In this document: positions 47,857-56,740 of the stretch, in pieces
Layout of the letters: every line of letters starts with the position of its first letter
Numbering within the stretch: the stretch's first letter is position 1
Assembly: GCA_016706685.1 (NCBI GenBank)
Contig: JADJJE010000027.1
Span: 54,658 to 118,657 of the forward strand
Length of the DNA: 64,000 nt
Direction: 5' to 3'
DNA from: Sandaracinaceae bacterium
GTDB lineage: Bacteria > Myxococcota_A > Polyangia > Polyangiales > Houyiibacteriaceae
Translations under genes and position numbers: made by a program
Notes under the pieces: model-generated
Database searches by the model: none
The model's input: only the letters and a program-made list of their open reading frames with translations
Told to the model about the DNA's origin: nothing

Positions 47857-48581
47857 AGCCGGTCTTCGCGATAGAGCCGCTCCACGTAGCGCCACAGCGG
47901 ACGCCCGCGATAGCGAGCCACGAAAGGCTCGAGCGCAGCGGGCAGCGTGTGCTTGCTGAAGGGGAACGGGTGCTCGGCCGGCATGACCAGCGGGCCGAGC
48001 AAGCTGGCCACGCTGATGTCCGCGCGGGTGAGGCGGCCCTCGAGCAGGTAGGGGCTGCTCCCGAGGCGCGCCTCGAGCTCGGTCCACGCAGCCTCGAAGG
48101 CTTGCTCGGCGGCGGCCACGTCCGCGGGGTACAGCTTGTAGCCCTTGGTGACCTGCGCCTTCATCACGGGGAACATCGCGTGCAGAAGTGGACCACTCCA
48201 CCACGGGCCGTCTTGTGACCAGAGCGGGATCACGGCCTCGCGCGTCATCATCTCCGAGTAGAAGATGCGGCGCAGCGCCTCGCCCAGGTCTCGGTCGGCG
48301 CGCTCTTCGAGAGCCTGCCAGCCGTTGTCCGCAGGGGTGAGCGAGCGCGCGGGCTGCAGCGCGTCGAGGTGTGCGATGATGCGCCCCGACCCCTGGATGG
48401 GTGGCCCATCGGCACGGGTGAGCACCGGCACGGTGGTGCGCTTCACGCCCAGGCGCTTCATGGTGGCCACGTGCGGCCCGGGGACGCACCGCACGAGCTC
48501 GTAGGCGACGCCGTGGTGGTCGCAGGCCCAGCGAGCCTTCTCGCTGAAGTGACTGATGGGGAAGACGTAGAGCTGCACCAC
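47850..48581 (-). CDS. Glutathione S-transferase-like protein
   Basis: 243 residues. The N-terminal thioredoxin-like domain starts LYVFPISHFSEKARWAC, in which the serine/cysteine region of the helix-1 start is the usual GST active site. TVPVLTRADG holds the conserved cis-proline, and QGSGRIIAHLD the glutathione gamma-glutamyl contact. The C-terminal helical domain (85-240) is complete, with YLLEGRLTRADISVASLLGP, the conserved Asp of the N-capping box. Detoxification or dehalogenation role; substrate unknown. Confidence 0.88.
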   Translation of the reverse strand: MVQLYVFPISHFSEKARWACDHHGVAYELVRCVPGPHVATMKRLGVKRTTVPVLTRADGPPIQGSGRIIAHLDALQPARSLTPADNGWQALEERADRDLGEALRRIFYSEMMTREAVIPLWSQDGPWWSGPLLHAMFPVMKAQVTKGYKLYPADVAAAEQAFEAAWTELEARLGSSPYLLEGRLTRADISVASLLGPLVMPAEHPFPFSKHTLPAALEPFVARYRGRPLWRYVERLYREDRLQ

Positions 48582-48605
48582 GGACTCGTGCCACGCGGGT
48601 GGCGC

Positions 48606-50139
48606 CTAGACCAGCCCGCCCCGTGGAGTGGCGCGCTCGGCCAGCGTGAGGGCCACCGCGCTCAGCAGTTCTTCTTCGGCAAAGGGCTTGCGCAGCAGCG
48701 GGGTGGCCAGCCCGTCGAGCGCGGCGTCGGCCACGCCCGACATCAGCAGGAAGGGCAGGGCGCAGTCCCCCGCGTGGACCGCCGCGAGGAGCTCGAGCCC
48801 CGTCATGCGCGGCATGGAGACGTCGGAGAGGACCAGCTCCACGTCCGTGGCCATGGGCCAGCTGGTCGAGCGCGTCGAGCCCGTCGCGCGCCTCGATGAC
48901 CGAGTACCCCGCGGCTTCGAGCGCGTCGCGCACCAAGCCGCGGATGGGGTCCTGGTCCTCCACCACCAGCACTCGCCCGCGTGGCTTCTGTGCGAGGGGT
49001 TGATCGGCAGCGGGGCGTGGCTCCGCGAGCGGCAGACGGATGCGAAACGTGGTGCCCTCGCCCAGCGCGCTCTCCACCTCCACGGTGCCGCCCGACTGCT
49101 CGACGATGCTCCACACGGACGCGAGCCCGAGCCCCGTGCCGTGCCCGCTGGGCTTGGTGGAGAAGAACGGCTCGAAGACGCGCTGCGAGATGGCGGGGCT
49201 CATCCCCACGCCGTGGTCCCGCACGTCCATGCGCACCCAGCGCGCGGGGGCGCGCGCGTCGCCGCTGTCGGCGTGGCTCTCGAGGCTGGTGGCCAGCGTG
49301 AGCGTCCCTCCGTTCGGCATGGCGTCGCGCGCGTTGGTGGCCAGGTTCATGAGCGCTTGCTCGATGGACGCCGCGTCGCCTTCCACCTCGAGGGGCGCCT
49401 GTGTGGTGCTGAACTCCACCACGATGCCGTGCCCCACCAGCGCCTGCAGCATGGGCATGGCGTGGTCCACCAGCTGCACCAGGTCCATGCGCTCGCGCTT
49501 CAGGGTGGTGCGCTTGGCGAACGAGAGCAGCTCTTGGGTGAGCCGCTGACAGCGCTGCGCCGCCGCGCCAATCTGCTCGAGCGAGGCACGCGCTCGTGCG
49601 TCCATGCCGGTGCAGGCGCTGGCGATGCGCATGTGCCCGAAGATGACCTGTAAGTAGTTATTGAAGTCGTGGGCCACGCCGCCGGCCAGCGTGCCCACCG
49701 CCTCCATCTTCTGCGCGTGGCGGACCTGCGCCTCGAGCTCGAGCCGCTCGCTCACGTCCAGCACGGAGCCCACGATGCGGAGGGGCCCGGGCTGCCGCAC
49801 CACGGCGGCCTCCATGTGCACGTGACGCACGCAGCCGTCGGCGCGGAGCATACGGAAGTCCACCGGCTCCGGGGCCTCTGTGGCCACGCCGCGCGCCGCC
49901 ACATCCTGCACGCGCGCGAGGTCTTCGGGGTGGATGGCGCCGAAGAAGAGCTCCACCGTGGGCTCGATGGACCGGGGTGCGAAGCCCAGGATGCGGAACA
50001 TCTCGTCAGACCAGCGAATGTCGTTGGTCTGCGTGTTCCACATCCAGCTGCCCAAGTGAACGATGCGCTCCGCCTCGGCGAGCAATAGCTCCCGCTGCGC
50101 TAACTCGTCGACGGTCGTTCCAGGCCCGTTCGCGGTCAT
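48606..50139 (-). pseudogene. PAS-domain hybrid histidine kinase with receiver, frameshifted
   Basis: A cytoplasmic sensor kinase: PAS domain (about 10-130; WMWNTQTNDIRWSDEMFRILG), HisKA with GGVAHDFNNYLQV (H-box His), and an HATPase with NLATNARDAM (N box), DHGVGM and GTGLGLASVWSI. Then comes a receiver domain starting VLVVEDQDPIRGLV. The frame breaks in the receiver at 48855-48857: after LDALDQLA one extra C shifts the frame, and MATDVELVLSDVSMPRMTG with the phospho-acceptor Asp continues in another frame to LLRKPF. Removing one C gives about 510 residues. There is no transmembrane segment. Confidence 0.85.
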
Positions 50140-50166
50140 CTCCCCGAGCGTATCACCCCTTTGGGG

Positions 50167-50778
50167 TCATTTGGTCCAGCGAGCGTCGAACTCGCAGCGG
50201 TCCAAGCCCTGATAGCGGCAGCGAACGTGGCGCACGGTGCCGGGGTTCCCCGACAGCGCGAGGCCGCGCTCGAGCCATGGCCCGGGGCCGTTGGCGCAGG
50301 TGAGCGCACCCGCCGTGGTCTGCTCGTCGCTGGGCCCTTGCAGCGAGAGCCGCCAGTGGCCGGGGCCCATCTCCTCGGCGGTGAACGTGCCCGTGTCGAA
50401 GTAGCGTCCCCACAGGAAGCCCGTGCGCTTGAGCATGAACTCGGGCGATCCCAGCTTGAGCACCATCTTCACCAGCGTGGTCAGCTCGCGCTCGCCGAGG
50501 AAGCCGCAGAACGCGCGCATGCCCACGTTGGGGTCTGCGTACTGCTGGCTGAAGAACGCCGAGCACAGGCCGTTCCAGGCCGACACCGGTTGCCAGCTGG
50601 AGGCGAGCAGGATGCCGTCGTAGAGCTCACGCTCACCGGGCAGGGCACGCGCCAGCGCCTTCTTCCAAGCCTCTTCGCCGTGGTTGTCCACTACCCACTC
50701 GCGCAGGTGGTTGAAGATCAGACCCTTGGCGCGGCCGTTGGCGGTGGGGGCAGGAGGCGGGGGCGGTGGAGGGGGCAT
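50167..50778 (-). CDS. DUF2378-like protein (Myxococcales family)
   Basis: 203 residues. After a Pro-rich start (PPPPPPPPAP) comes a compact alpha/beta domain. The features KLGSPEFMLKRTGFLWGRYFDTGTFTAEE and the ending with cysteines in TVRHVRCRYQGLDRCEFDARW resemble the Myxococcales-restricted family DUF2378, whose function is unknown. It is next to the histidine kinase (27 bp, same strand, 5' side), so it might be part of that signalling unit. The family call is from memory of its pattern. Confidence 0.55.
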   Translation of the reverse strand: MPPPPPPPPAPTANGRAKGLIFNHLREWVVDNHGEEAWKKALARALPGERELYDGILLASSWQPVSAWNGLCSAFFSQQYADPNVGMRAFCGFLGERELTTLVKMVLKLGSPEFMLKRTGFLWGRYFDTGTFTAEEMGPGHWRLSLQGPSDEQTTAGALTCANGPGPWLERGLALSGNPGTVRHVRCRYQGLDRCEFDARWTK

Positions 50779-50795
50779 GCGGGTCTATCGTTCGG

Positions 50796-52244
50796 CTAGA
50801 ATTGGACGCTGGAAGCCATCTCGCGGAGCGGTACGTACAGCGGGATGCCGGAGTTCACGAGTGACGTCTCCGTGGCAGCGAGCGCCGACAGGAATTCGGC
50901 GTTGGCCTGGCGCAGCCCCGGCTCGCTGAAACCGTACTCGATGTCGGCCAGGCGCTCCACCACGTAGGGCGCGAAGAACATCAGCGAGCACATCTTGTAG
51001 TTGAGGTTGTCGCGCACCGTCACCAGCGTGCGCGGGTCCGGCGCGTCGCGCTGCTCGAGCGTGGGCACCCGCGTGTGCAGGCGGAAGGGCACCTCGCGCG
51101 GGTCCACCTGCCCGTAGATGAAGTGGTCGGCCGAGTGCGAGATGGCCACGTCGAGCGCGATGCTCGCGAACACGCGCGCCAGCACGTCGTCGTCGAAGAT
51201 GGTGGCCCCGCTGGGGAAGCCCGGCACCCACTCCGCGCAGTGGTCGGCCCACTCCACCACGTCGGGCGGGCGCTGGGCCACGATGGAGGCCGTGACCTTG
51301 CGCCCGAACTCGAGCAGCGTCTGGTGATAGCGCCCCAGGAACGTGCCGTACGGCGAGTGGATGACCGGCGCGTCCAGCGGGAAGCGGTAGCGCGGGTAGG
51401 CCCGGTTCGGCGTTCCGTCCGCGTGGTCCAAGCCGCGCCACAGGGTGGCCACGATCTCGGCGTGCTGCTCGAGCGTGCCCGGATACGGCGCGTAGATCAG
51501 ACCCGGCTTCAGCACCGTTTGGTCGCCGTAGAGCACCGCGTAGTTCACCGCCAGCGCCAGCTTGAAGTGCGGCAGGAGCAGCTGCTTGAGCGTGCTGCCG
51601 GGCTCGAGGCGCGTGCGCGTGATGGCGTCCACCGAGTTGCTGGGGAAGTGCAGCTTGGGGTGCATCAAGAGCGTGGTGATGACGCCCGCGCCCTGCAGCG
51701 CGAAGTACTTGGCGGTGGTCCAGCCGCCCGCGTGGCTCGGGTCGAAGACGTTGTCGTCGAGCGCGATGGCCACCAGCTCGTAGGTCTGATCGGCGCGCCG
51801 CTTGAAGAGCACCACCGAGGGCACGGTGCTGCTGTCGGCGTCGCTGGGCACCAGCCGCATGGGCGAGAAGTCGCTCTTGTACCAGCCCTCGCCTGCGCCC
51901 AAGCCCGGGCCCTTGCTGCCGTTCAGATAGGCCGCGAACCGTGCCAGGTCCGGCGCGTCGAAGAGCGCCTCGGGCGTGAGGAACTTGGAGAAGATGCCGT
52001 CGCACAGGATGTCGCAGAAGCGCTGGTCCGACACCGTGCGCAGCCCCGGGTTCTGCCGTGCCCAGAGCCAGCTCGGCAGTGTGTCGAAGAGCACCTGCTT
52101 GATGTAGCGCCGCCCCACGTGGCGGTCCCAGTCCTTCTGAACGTCGTCGGGCACGTGCAAGACCGCCGGGGCGCCGTCCTCGAAGAAGTCGGGCGCGGGT
52201 TGTGGCCAGGGGCCGAAGCTGTAGTCGCGTCCTCTCGTCAGCAT
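50796..52244 (-). CDS. Lipoxygenase-like protein
   Basis: 482 residues resembling the catalytic domain of lipoxygenases, which dioxygenate polyunsaturated fatty acids. The conserved helix region reads LLMHPKLHFPSNSVDAITRT followed by LLLPHFKLALAVNYAVL, where the histidines of the iron site and the LxPH...N block are expected. A second block, ISHSADHFIYGQ, sits where lipoxygenases have the S-A-x-H-x-x-x-N-F motif; the usual Asn four residues after His is not obvious here. The protein lacks an N-terminal PLAT domain and is shorter than eukaryotic enzymes. It could be a true bacterial lipoxygenase or a diverged relative. Confidence 0.65.
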   Translation of the reverse strand: MLTRGRDYSFGPWPQPAPDFFEDGAPAVLHVPDDVQKDWDRHVGRRYIKQVLFDTLPSWLWARQNPGLRTVSDQRFCDILCDGIFSKFLTPEALFDAPDLARFAAYLNGSKGPGLGAGEGWYKSDFSPMRLVPSDADSSTVPSVVLFKRRADQTYELVAIALDDNVFDPSHAGGWTTAKYFALQGAGVITTLLMHPKLHFPSNSVDAITRTRLEPGSTLKQLLLPHFKLALAVNYAVLYGDQTVLKPGLIYAPYPGTLEQHAEIVATLWRGLDHADGTPNRAYPRYRFPLDAPVIHSPYGTFLGRYHQTLLEFGRKVTASIVAQRPPDVVEWADHCAEWVPGFPSGATIFDDDVLARVFASIALDVAISHSADHFIYGQVDPREVPFRLHTRVPTLEQRDAPDPRTLVTVRDNLNYKMCSLMFFAPYVVERLADIEYGFSEPGLRQANAEFLSALAATETSLVNSGIPLYVPLREMASSVQF

Positions 52245-52299
52245 CTTCTCTCGTCCCTCGCCTGACCCGGCGGGTGCTTCATCGCGTGGCTCTCTGTCA

Positions 52300-53595
52300 G
52301 TGAGCTACGCGAGCCAGTCGGCCCTCGTCAAGAACCAAGCGCGCGCGGATCGCGAACGCGCCCCTTGGGTGAAAACGCCTACAGACAGGGCACAACGTGA
52401 GACTGTCCCCGCATGCGGTACCCGCTGTCCGTGGACTTCGTCGTGTGCCTCGTCGCTGACCAGCGCAGGCCTTGGGGCGTGTTCGTCCCCAGCTGCGGGC
52501 GCGGGCTCGACGAGCACGCTGCACGAGCGCCCTGCGGTGCCGCTGGCCGAGGAGCCCACCGCCGAGGCGCTGCCGTTCATGCAGCTGCACTTCATCGACG
52601 TGGGGCAGGGCGCGGCCACGCTGCTGGAGTTCTCGTGCGGGGCCGTGCTCATCGACACGGGCGGCGAGCGCCAGCCGTCCGACCACCGTGGCTCGGGCTG
52701 CCCACGCGCGGACCACGTTCCGCCGGCAACGTATGACGGCAGCGCGCAGCTGCTGGCGTACCTGCACGCGTTCTTTGCCCGGCGGCCCGATCTGGGAGGA
52801 CGCCTCGACGCGCTCTACCTGACGCACCCGCACGTGGACCACACGCGCGGAGCGCCGGCGGTCATGCGGGCGTTTCGCGTGGGGGTGCTGGTGACCAACG
52901 GGCAGGACGGCGGCTCGGGGGCGTGCGAGCAGCGCGAGGCCGAGCAGCTGGCGGCGGCCAGCCCCGACACCCGCGTGGTGCACGTGCCGAACCCGGGTGC
53001 GCCGCTCGGGCTCACCGACGAGTGGCTCGACCCCGTGGCGTGCGGCGACCTCGACCCGGAGCTGCGCGTGCTGTTCGGGCGGGTGGACGCGGGCGTGGCC
53101 CACCCGGGCTGGAGCGCGACGGACCTGCACAACGAGAACGAGCACAGCGTGGTGCTGCGCGTGCAGCTGGGGCGCTTCAGCGCGCTCTTCACGGGCGACC
53201 TCGAGACGCAGGGCATCCAGGATCTGCTCGCGCAGTCGGCCCCCGAGGCGCTGGACGTGGACCTCTATCACGTGGGCCACCACGGCTCGCACAACGCCAC
53301 CACGGCGGCGCTGCTGGCGGCGCTGAGCCCTGCCACGGCGGTCATCTCCATGGGCTCGCCCACGCGCGAGGCTTCGTATAGCGCGTGGCACTACGGGCAC
53401 CCGCGCGCACAAGTGGTGGCGCTGCTGGCGGCCAGCCTGAGCGGGCGCGCCGAGCGGCGGAGCGTGCTGGTGGCCACGGGGCAGCACGCCTTCGAGAGCG
53501 TGGAGATGGACGCCGCGCTGTACGCCACCGGGTGGGACGGCGACGTGGTGATCCGCGCCGAGGCCGACGGCCGCCACGCCCGCGTGCTGCCCTGA
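52300..53595 (+). CDS. MBL-fold metallohydrolase (ComEC C-terminal-like)
   Basis: A metallo-beta-lactamase-fold hydrolase. MQLHFIDVGQGAATLLEF, then LTHPHVDHTRGAP (the zinc H-x-H-x-D-H), LFTGDLE and DLYHVGHHGSHNAT follow the ComEC/Rec2 C-terminal domain order. The N-terminus is uncertain: GTG 52300 gives an unlikely leader, while in this frame GLGACSSP looks like a lipobox. ATG 52413 in another frame begins a possible signal peptide (MRYPLSVDFVVCLVA), so a frameshift near 52458 is suspected. If lipidated, it acts outside the cytoplasm. Substrate unknown. Confidence 0.8.
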   Translation: MSYASQSALVKNQARADRERAPWVKTPTDRAQRETVPACGTRCPWTSSCASSLTSAGLGACSSPAAGAGSTSTLHERPAVPLAEEPTAEALPFMQLHFIDVGQGAATLLEFSCGAVLIDTGGERQPSDHRGSGCPRADHVPPATYDGSAQLLAYLHAFFARRPDLGGRLDALYLTHPHVDHTRGAPAVMRAFRVGVLVTNGQDGGSGACEQREAEQLAAASPDTRVVHVPNPGAPLGLTDEWLDPVACGDLDPELRVLFGRVDAGVAHPGWSATDLHNENEHSVVLRVQLGRFSALFTGDLETQGIQDLLAQSAPEALDVDLYHVGHHGSHNATTAALLAALSPATAVISMGSPTREASYSAWHYGHPRAQVVALLAASLSGRAERRSVLVATGQHAFESVEMDAALYATGWDGDVVIRAEADGRHARVLP

Positions 53596-53616
53596 GGGAG
53601 CACGCGCGCCCCTGCG

Positions 53617-54522
53617 TCAGCGCGCTTCCCGAGGCCGCCCTGCGCGGGCCAGCATGGCCGGCGGCCGGTGGCCCCACTCGGTCCAGATGCCGTGCGTCTC
53701 GGGCTGCCAGCCCTCGGTGATGGTGCGGCCGCCCCAGCCCAGCTCCACCTCGAAGCCCGAGGGCGTCTCGGAGTAGAACGAGATCATCTTGTCGTTGGGG
53801 TGCTGCCCCAGCGTCTGCACCACGCGCACGCCGTGGTCCACCATGCGGTCGAGCGCCAGGCCCACGTCGCGCAGGTCACGCAGCTGCAGCATGAAGTGGT
53901 GGATGTGCTTGGGCAGGCCCTCGCCGAGCGCCAGCGAGTGGTGCCGCTCGTTCCAGTGCAGGAAGGTGATGCGCACGTCCATGTCGCCGATGCGCGTGAT
54001 GATGCGGTCGCTCAGCCGCGCGCCCAGCACGTCGCAGAAGAAGCGCGTGGAGGTGGCCATGTCGCGCGCTCGCAGGGCCAGGTGGCCAAAGCCCTGAGCG
54101 CCGGCCACGAAGCCGCCGCGCACGACCTCGGAGGCGAAGGGCGTCGAGGCCTTCACCGGCCCCACGTACAGCTCGCACGTCAGGCCGCCGGGCTCCTCGA
54201 AGCGCAGCAGGCGCTCCACCCCACGTTGCTGCGCCTCGGCTTCACTGCCGAACTCCACGCGCGCATCGGCCACGGCTAGGTGCTCGGCGAGCTCCACGAA
54301 CGCGTCCAGGTCGGCGGCCTCGAAGCCCAGTACGTCGAGATCATCGGCGGTCCCCGGCCGGATGAACAGGCGCTGCTCCTGGTCGTCGTGGCGCAGCGAG
54401 AAGCCACCGTCGGCGAAGCGCCTGGACACGCTCAGGCCCAGCACCTGGGTGGCGTACTGCTCCCAGCGCGCAGGGTCGGTCACGGCGAAGCCCACGTAGC
54501 CCAGCTGCGTGATGCCGCCCAT
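53617..54522 (-). CDS. Type I extradiol ring-cleavage dioxygenase (HsaC/BphC-like)
   Basis: A 301-residue two-domain glyoxalase-fold enzyme that cleaves catechols next to a hydroxyl. The Fe(II) ligands are all present: H147 (GFGHLALRARD), H209 (HIHHFMLQL) and E260 (SGFEVELGW). The start LGYVGFAVTD is typical of HsaC, which opens the A ring of 3,4-dihydroxy-seco-steroids in cholesterol catabolism; biphenyl-type substrates are an alternative. The ATG at 54522 shares one base with the upstream stop (TGATG), so translation is coupled to the HsaA-like gene. Confidence 0.9.
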   Translation of the reverse strand: MGGITQLGYVGFAVTDPARWEQYATQVLGLSVSRRFADGGFSLRHDDQEQRLFIRPGTADDLDVLGFEAADLDAFVELAEHLAVADARVEFGSEAEAQQRGVERLLRFEEPGGLTCELYVGPVKASTPFASEVVRGGFVAGAQGFGHLALRARDMATSTRFFCDVLGARLSDRIITRIGDMDVRITFLHWNERHHSLALGEGLPKHIHHFMLQLRDLRDVGLALDRMVDHGVRVVQTLGQHPNDKMISFYSETPSGFEVELGWGGRTITEGWQPETHGIWTEWGHRPPAMLARAGRPREAR

Positions 54523-55735
54523 CAGATGAAGAAGTCCGTGTTGGAGGCGCCCAGCATGACCGCGCCGAAGTTCTGCGCGGGCTTGTGCGGGTTGTTCACG
54601 TAGTGCGCCTCGGCGGCGTGCATGTCGTTGAAGTAGCGCAGCAGCGGGTTGGTCTCGTAGATGGCGCTGCCGCCCGCCGCCTTGAACAGGTTGTCGATGG
54701 CGGTGACGCACTTGGGGCCCACGCGCGACGTCTCGTAGCGCCACTGCACGCGCTTCTCGAGCGGGATCTTCTCGCCGCTCACGGCGTAGTCCATCATGTC
54801 TTGCAGCTGGTCGTAGAACACCAGCCGCAGCTCCTTGAGGGTGGCGGCCGCCTCGGCCACGGCCAGCTGCGCCGCCGGGTTCTCCGCCACGCGCGAGCCC
54901 GTGCTGCGTGCCACGCGGCTCTTCTGCAGCGCCACGAACTCGCGCAGCGCGCCGTCCAGCATGCCGATGCCGCCCGAGGCCACGGCCCGCACGAACATCT
55001 GCCCGAAGGGGATGCGGAAGAGCGGCGCCGTGTTCTCCGCGTGCCCGGGGCTCTTCTGCCGGAAGCCGTCTCCGAACTTGTGCGTGCGGTGCTCGGGCAC
55101 GAACTGCTCGCGCACCACCACGCTCTTGCTGCCCGTGCCCTGCAAGCCCGACACGTGCCAGTCGTCCTTCACCTCGAAGTCGCGCTTGGGCACCAGGAAG
55201 GTGCGCAGGTCCTGCGTGTTGGGGCTGCCGTCGTCGTTGGGCGCGAAGGCACCCAGCATGGCCCAGTCGCAGTGGTCCACGCCGCTGCTGAAGCCCCACT
55301 CGCCGCTCAGCGTGTAGCCGCCCTCGGTGCGCTGCACCGTGCCCACGGGCATGTAGGAGCTGGAGATGAGCGTGCTCGAGTCCGAGCCCCACACCTCTTG
55401 CTGCGCCTGGTCCGGGAAGAGCCGAGCTGCCAGCTGTGCACCGACACCACGCCCAGCACCCACGCCGAAGCCGGGCACGCGCTGGCCACGATGCGCGCCA
55501 CGTCGAAGAAGATCTGCGGGTGCGCCTCGGCGCCGCCCCAGCGCTTGGGCTGGAGCGCGCGGAAGAAGCCGGCGGCCTGCATGTCCGCGATGGTCTCGGC
55601 CGGGACCTGCCGCCCGGCGCGGGCCCGGGGCACACGCTCGAGCAAGGCAGGCACCAACGCCTCGGCGCGCGCGACCAGCTCCTTGCGCAGCGCCTCGTCG
55701 GGCAAGGCTGGGCTGTGGCTGTGAGTGGGGCTCAT
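54522..55735 (-). pseudogene. HsaA-like flavin monooxygenase (acyl-CoA dehydrogenase fold), frameshifted
   Basis: A protein of about 404 residues with an acyl-CoA dehydrogenase fold, resembling HsaA/group D flavin hydroxylases that add the ortho-hydroxyl preceding extradiol cleavage. The frame breaks near 55422: ASAWVLGVVSVHSWQL in one frame continues as LFPDQAQQEVWGSDSST in the next, so a single missing base rejoins it. AGGAG precedes ATG 55735. After the break EWGFSSGVDHCDWAMLG and RTHKFGDGFRQKSP continue to the end. It is the third gene of the operon, directly upstream of the dioxygenase. Confidence 0.85.
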
Positions 55736-55760
55736 GTTCGTCTCCTGGTCGGTCGCGGGG

Positions 55761-56725
55761 TCAGACGTAGAACTGCTGGTACCACTTGCGCAGCTTGTGG
55801 AAGGGGCCGTCGCCCTCGCACAGCACGGGGTTCTCGACGAAGCGCTTCTCCATCCAGATGTCGATGTCCTCCTGGAAGCCCTTGCTCATGTTCTCCACGT
55901 AGCCGCGCTGGAAGTGCTCGGTCTGGCGCGCGTCCTTGCCCTTCTTCAGCATCACGGCGAAGCGCAGGTCCATGCTGTTGTGTCCACCATGGTGTTGGCG
56001 TTGATCAGGCGCGCCTCCATGAAGCCGTCCCAGCGCGAGATCTGGAAGCCGGGCCCGTAGTACGTGGCCTCGATGTGGTAGCGGTCCACGCCGCCGCCGA
56101 TGGGGTAGGCCACGCCCGAATTGATCTGCTTCGCGATGTGGCCCGTGAACTCGTTCTCGAACTTCTCCACCTGCGTGCGGTGCACGGGGCTGAAGTGGCC
56201 CACGTCCACCACGTTCTCCACCAGCTCGTGCGGGTGCGTGTGCACGCGCAGCTTGGCGTGCACCCACGGCATCCAGTCGGCGTCGTCGCACTCGGGCAGC
56301 ACGGGCACGTCGAACTGCGGCGCGCCGCCGGCCGGGTCGTGCCACATGAAGATGATGTTGTTCACCTCCTTGCAGGGGGTGGTGTCCACCACGGCCTTGC
56401 CCGGGATGCGCGCGCTGTAGGGGATGTGGTTGCACTTGCCGTCCGGCCCGAAGCGCCAGGCGTGGAACGGGCACACCAGCGAGTCGCCGTTGACCTTGCC
56501 GCGCGCGAGGCTGCCGCCCAGGTGCGGGCAGTACGCGTCCATGATGCGGGGCACGCCGTCGTCGCCGCGGTAGAGCGCGTACTTCTTGCCGAAGTAGTTC
56601 AGCGTGTGGACGTCGCCCACCTTCAGCTCGTCGGAGAACGAGACCACGAACCACCCGCGTGGGTAGCCCTTGAACGCCTTCTGGCGTGCCTCTGCGTTGT
56701 TGCCCGGGGGAATGATCGTGTCCAT
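55761..56725 (-). pseudogene. Rieske non-heme iron oxygenase (KshA-like), frameshifted
   Basis: About 321 residues. The Rieske cluster is CPH...CPFHAWRF (C-x-H and C-x2-H). The mononuclear iron site is ENVVDVGHFSPVH. The sequence around CNHIPYSARIPGKA is close to 3-ketosteroid 9-alpha-hydroxylase (KshA), which opens ring B together with a reductase. The frame breaks near 55979-55981: INANTMVDT is followed one frame over by NSMDLRFAVMLKK. GGAGG precedes ATG 56725. No reductase gene is nearby. Confidence 0.85.
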
Positions 56726-56740
56726 GGCGACGTCCTCCGT

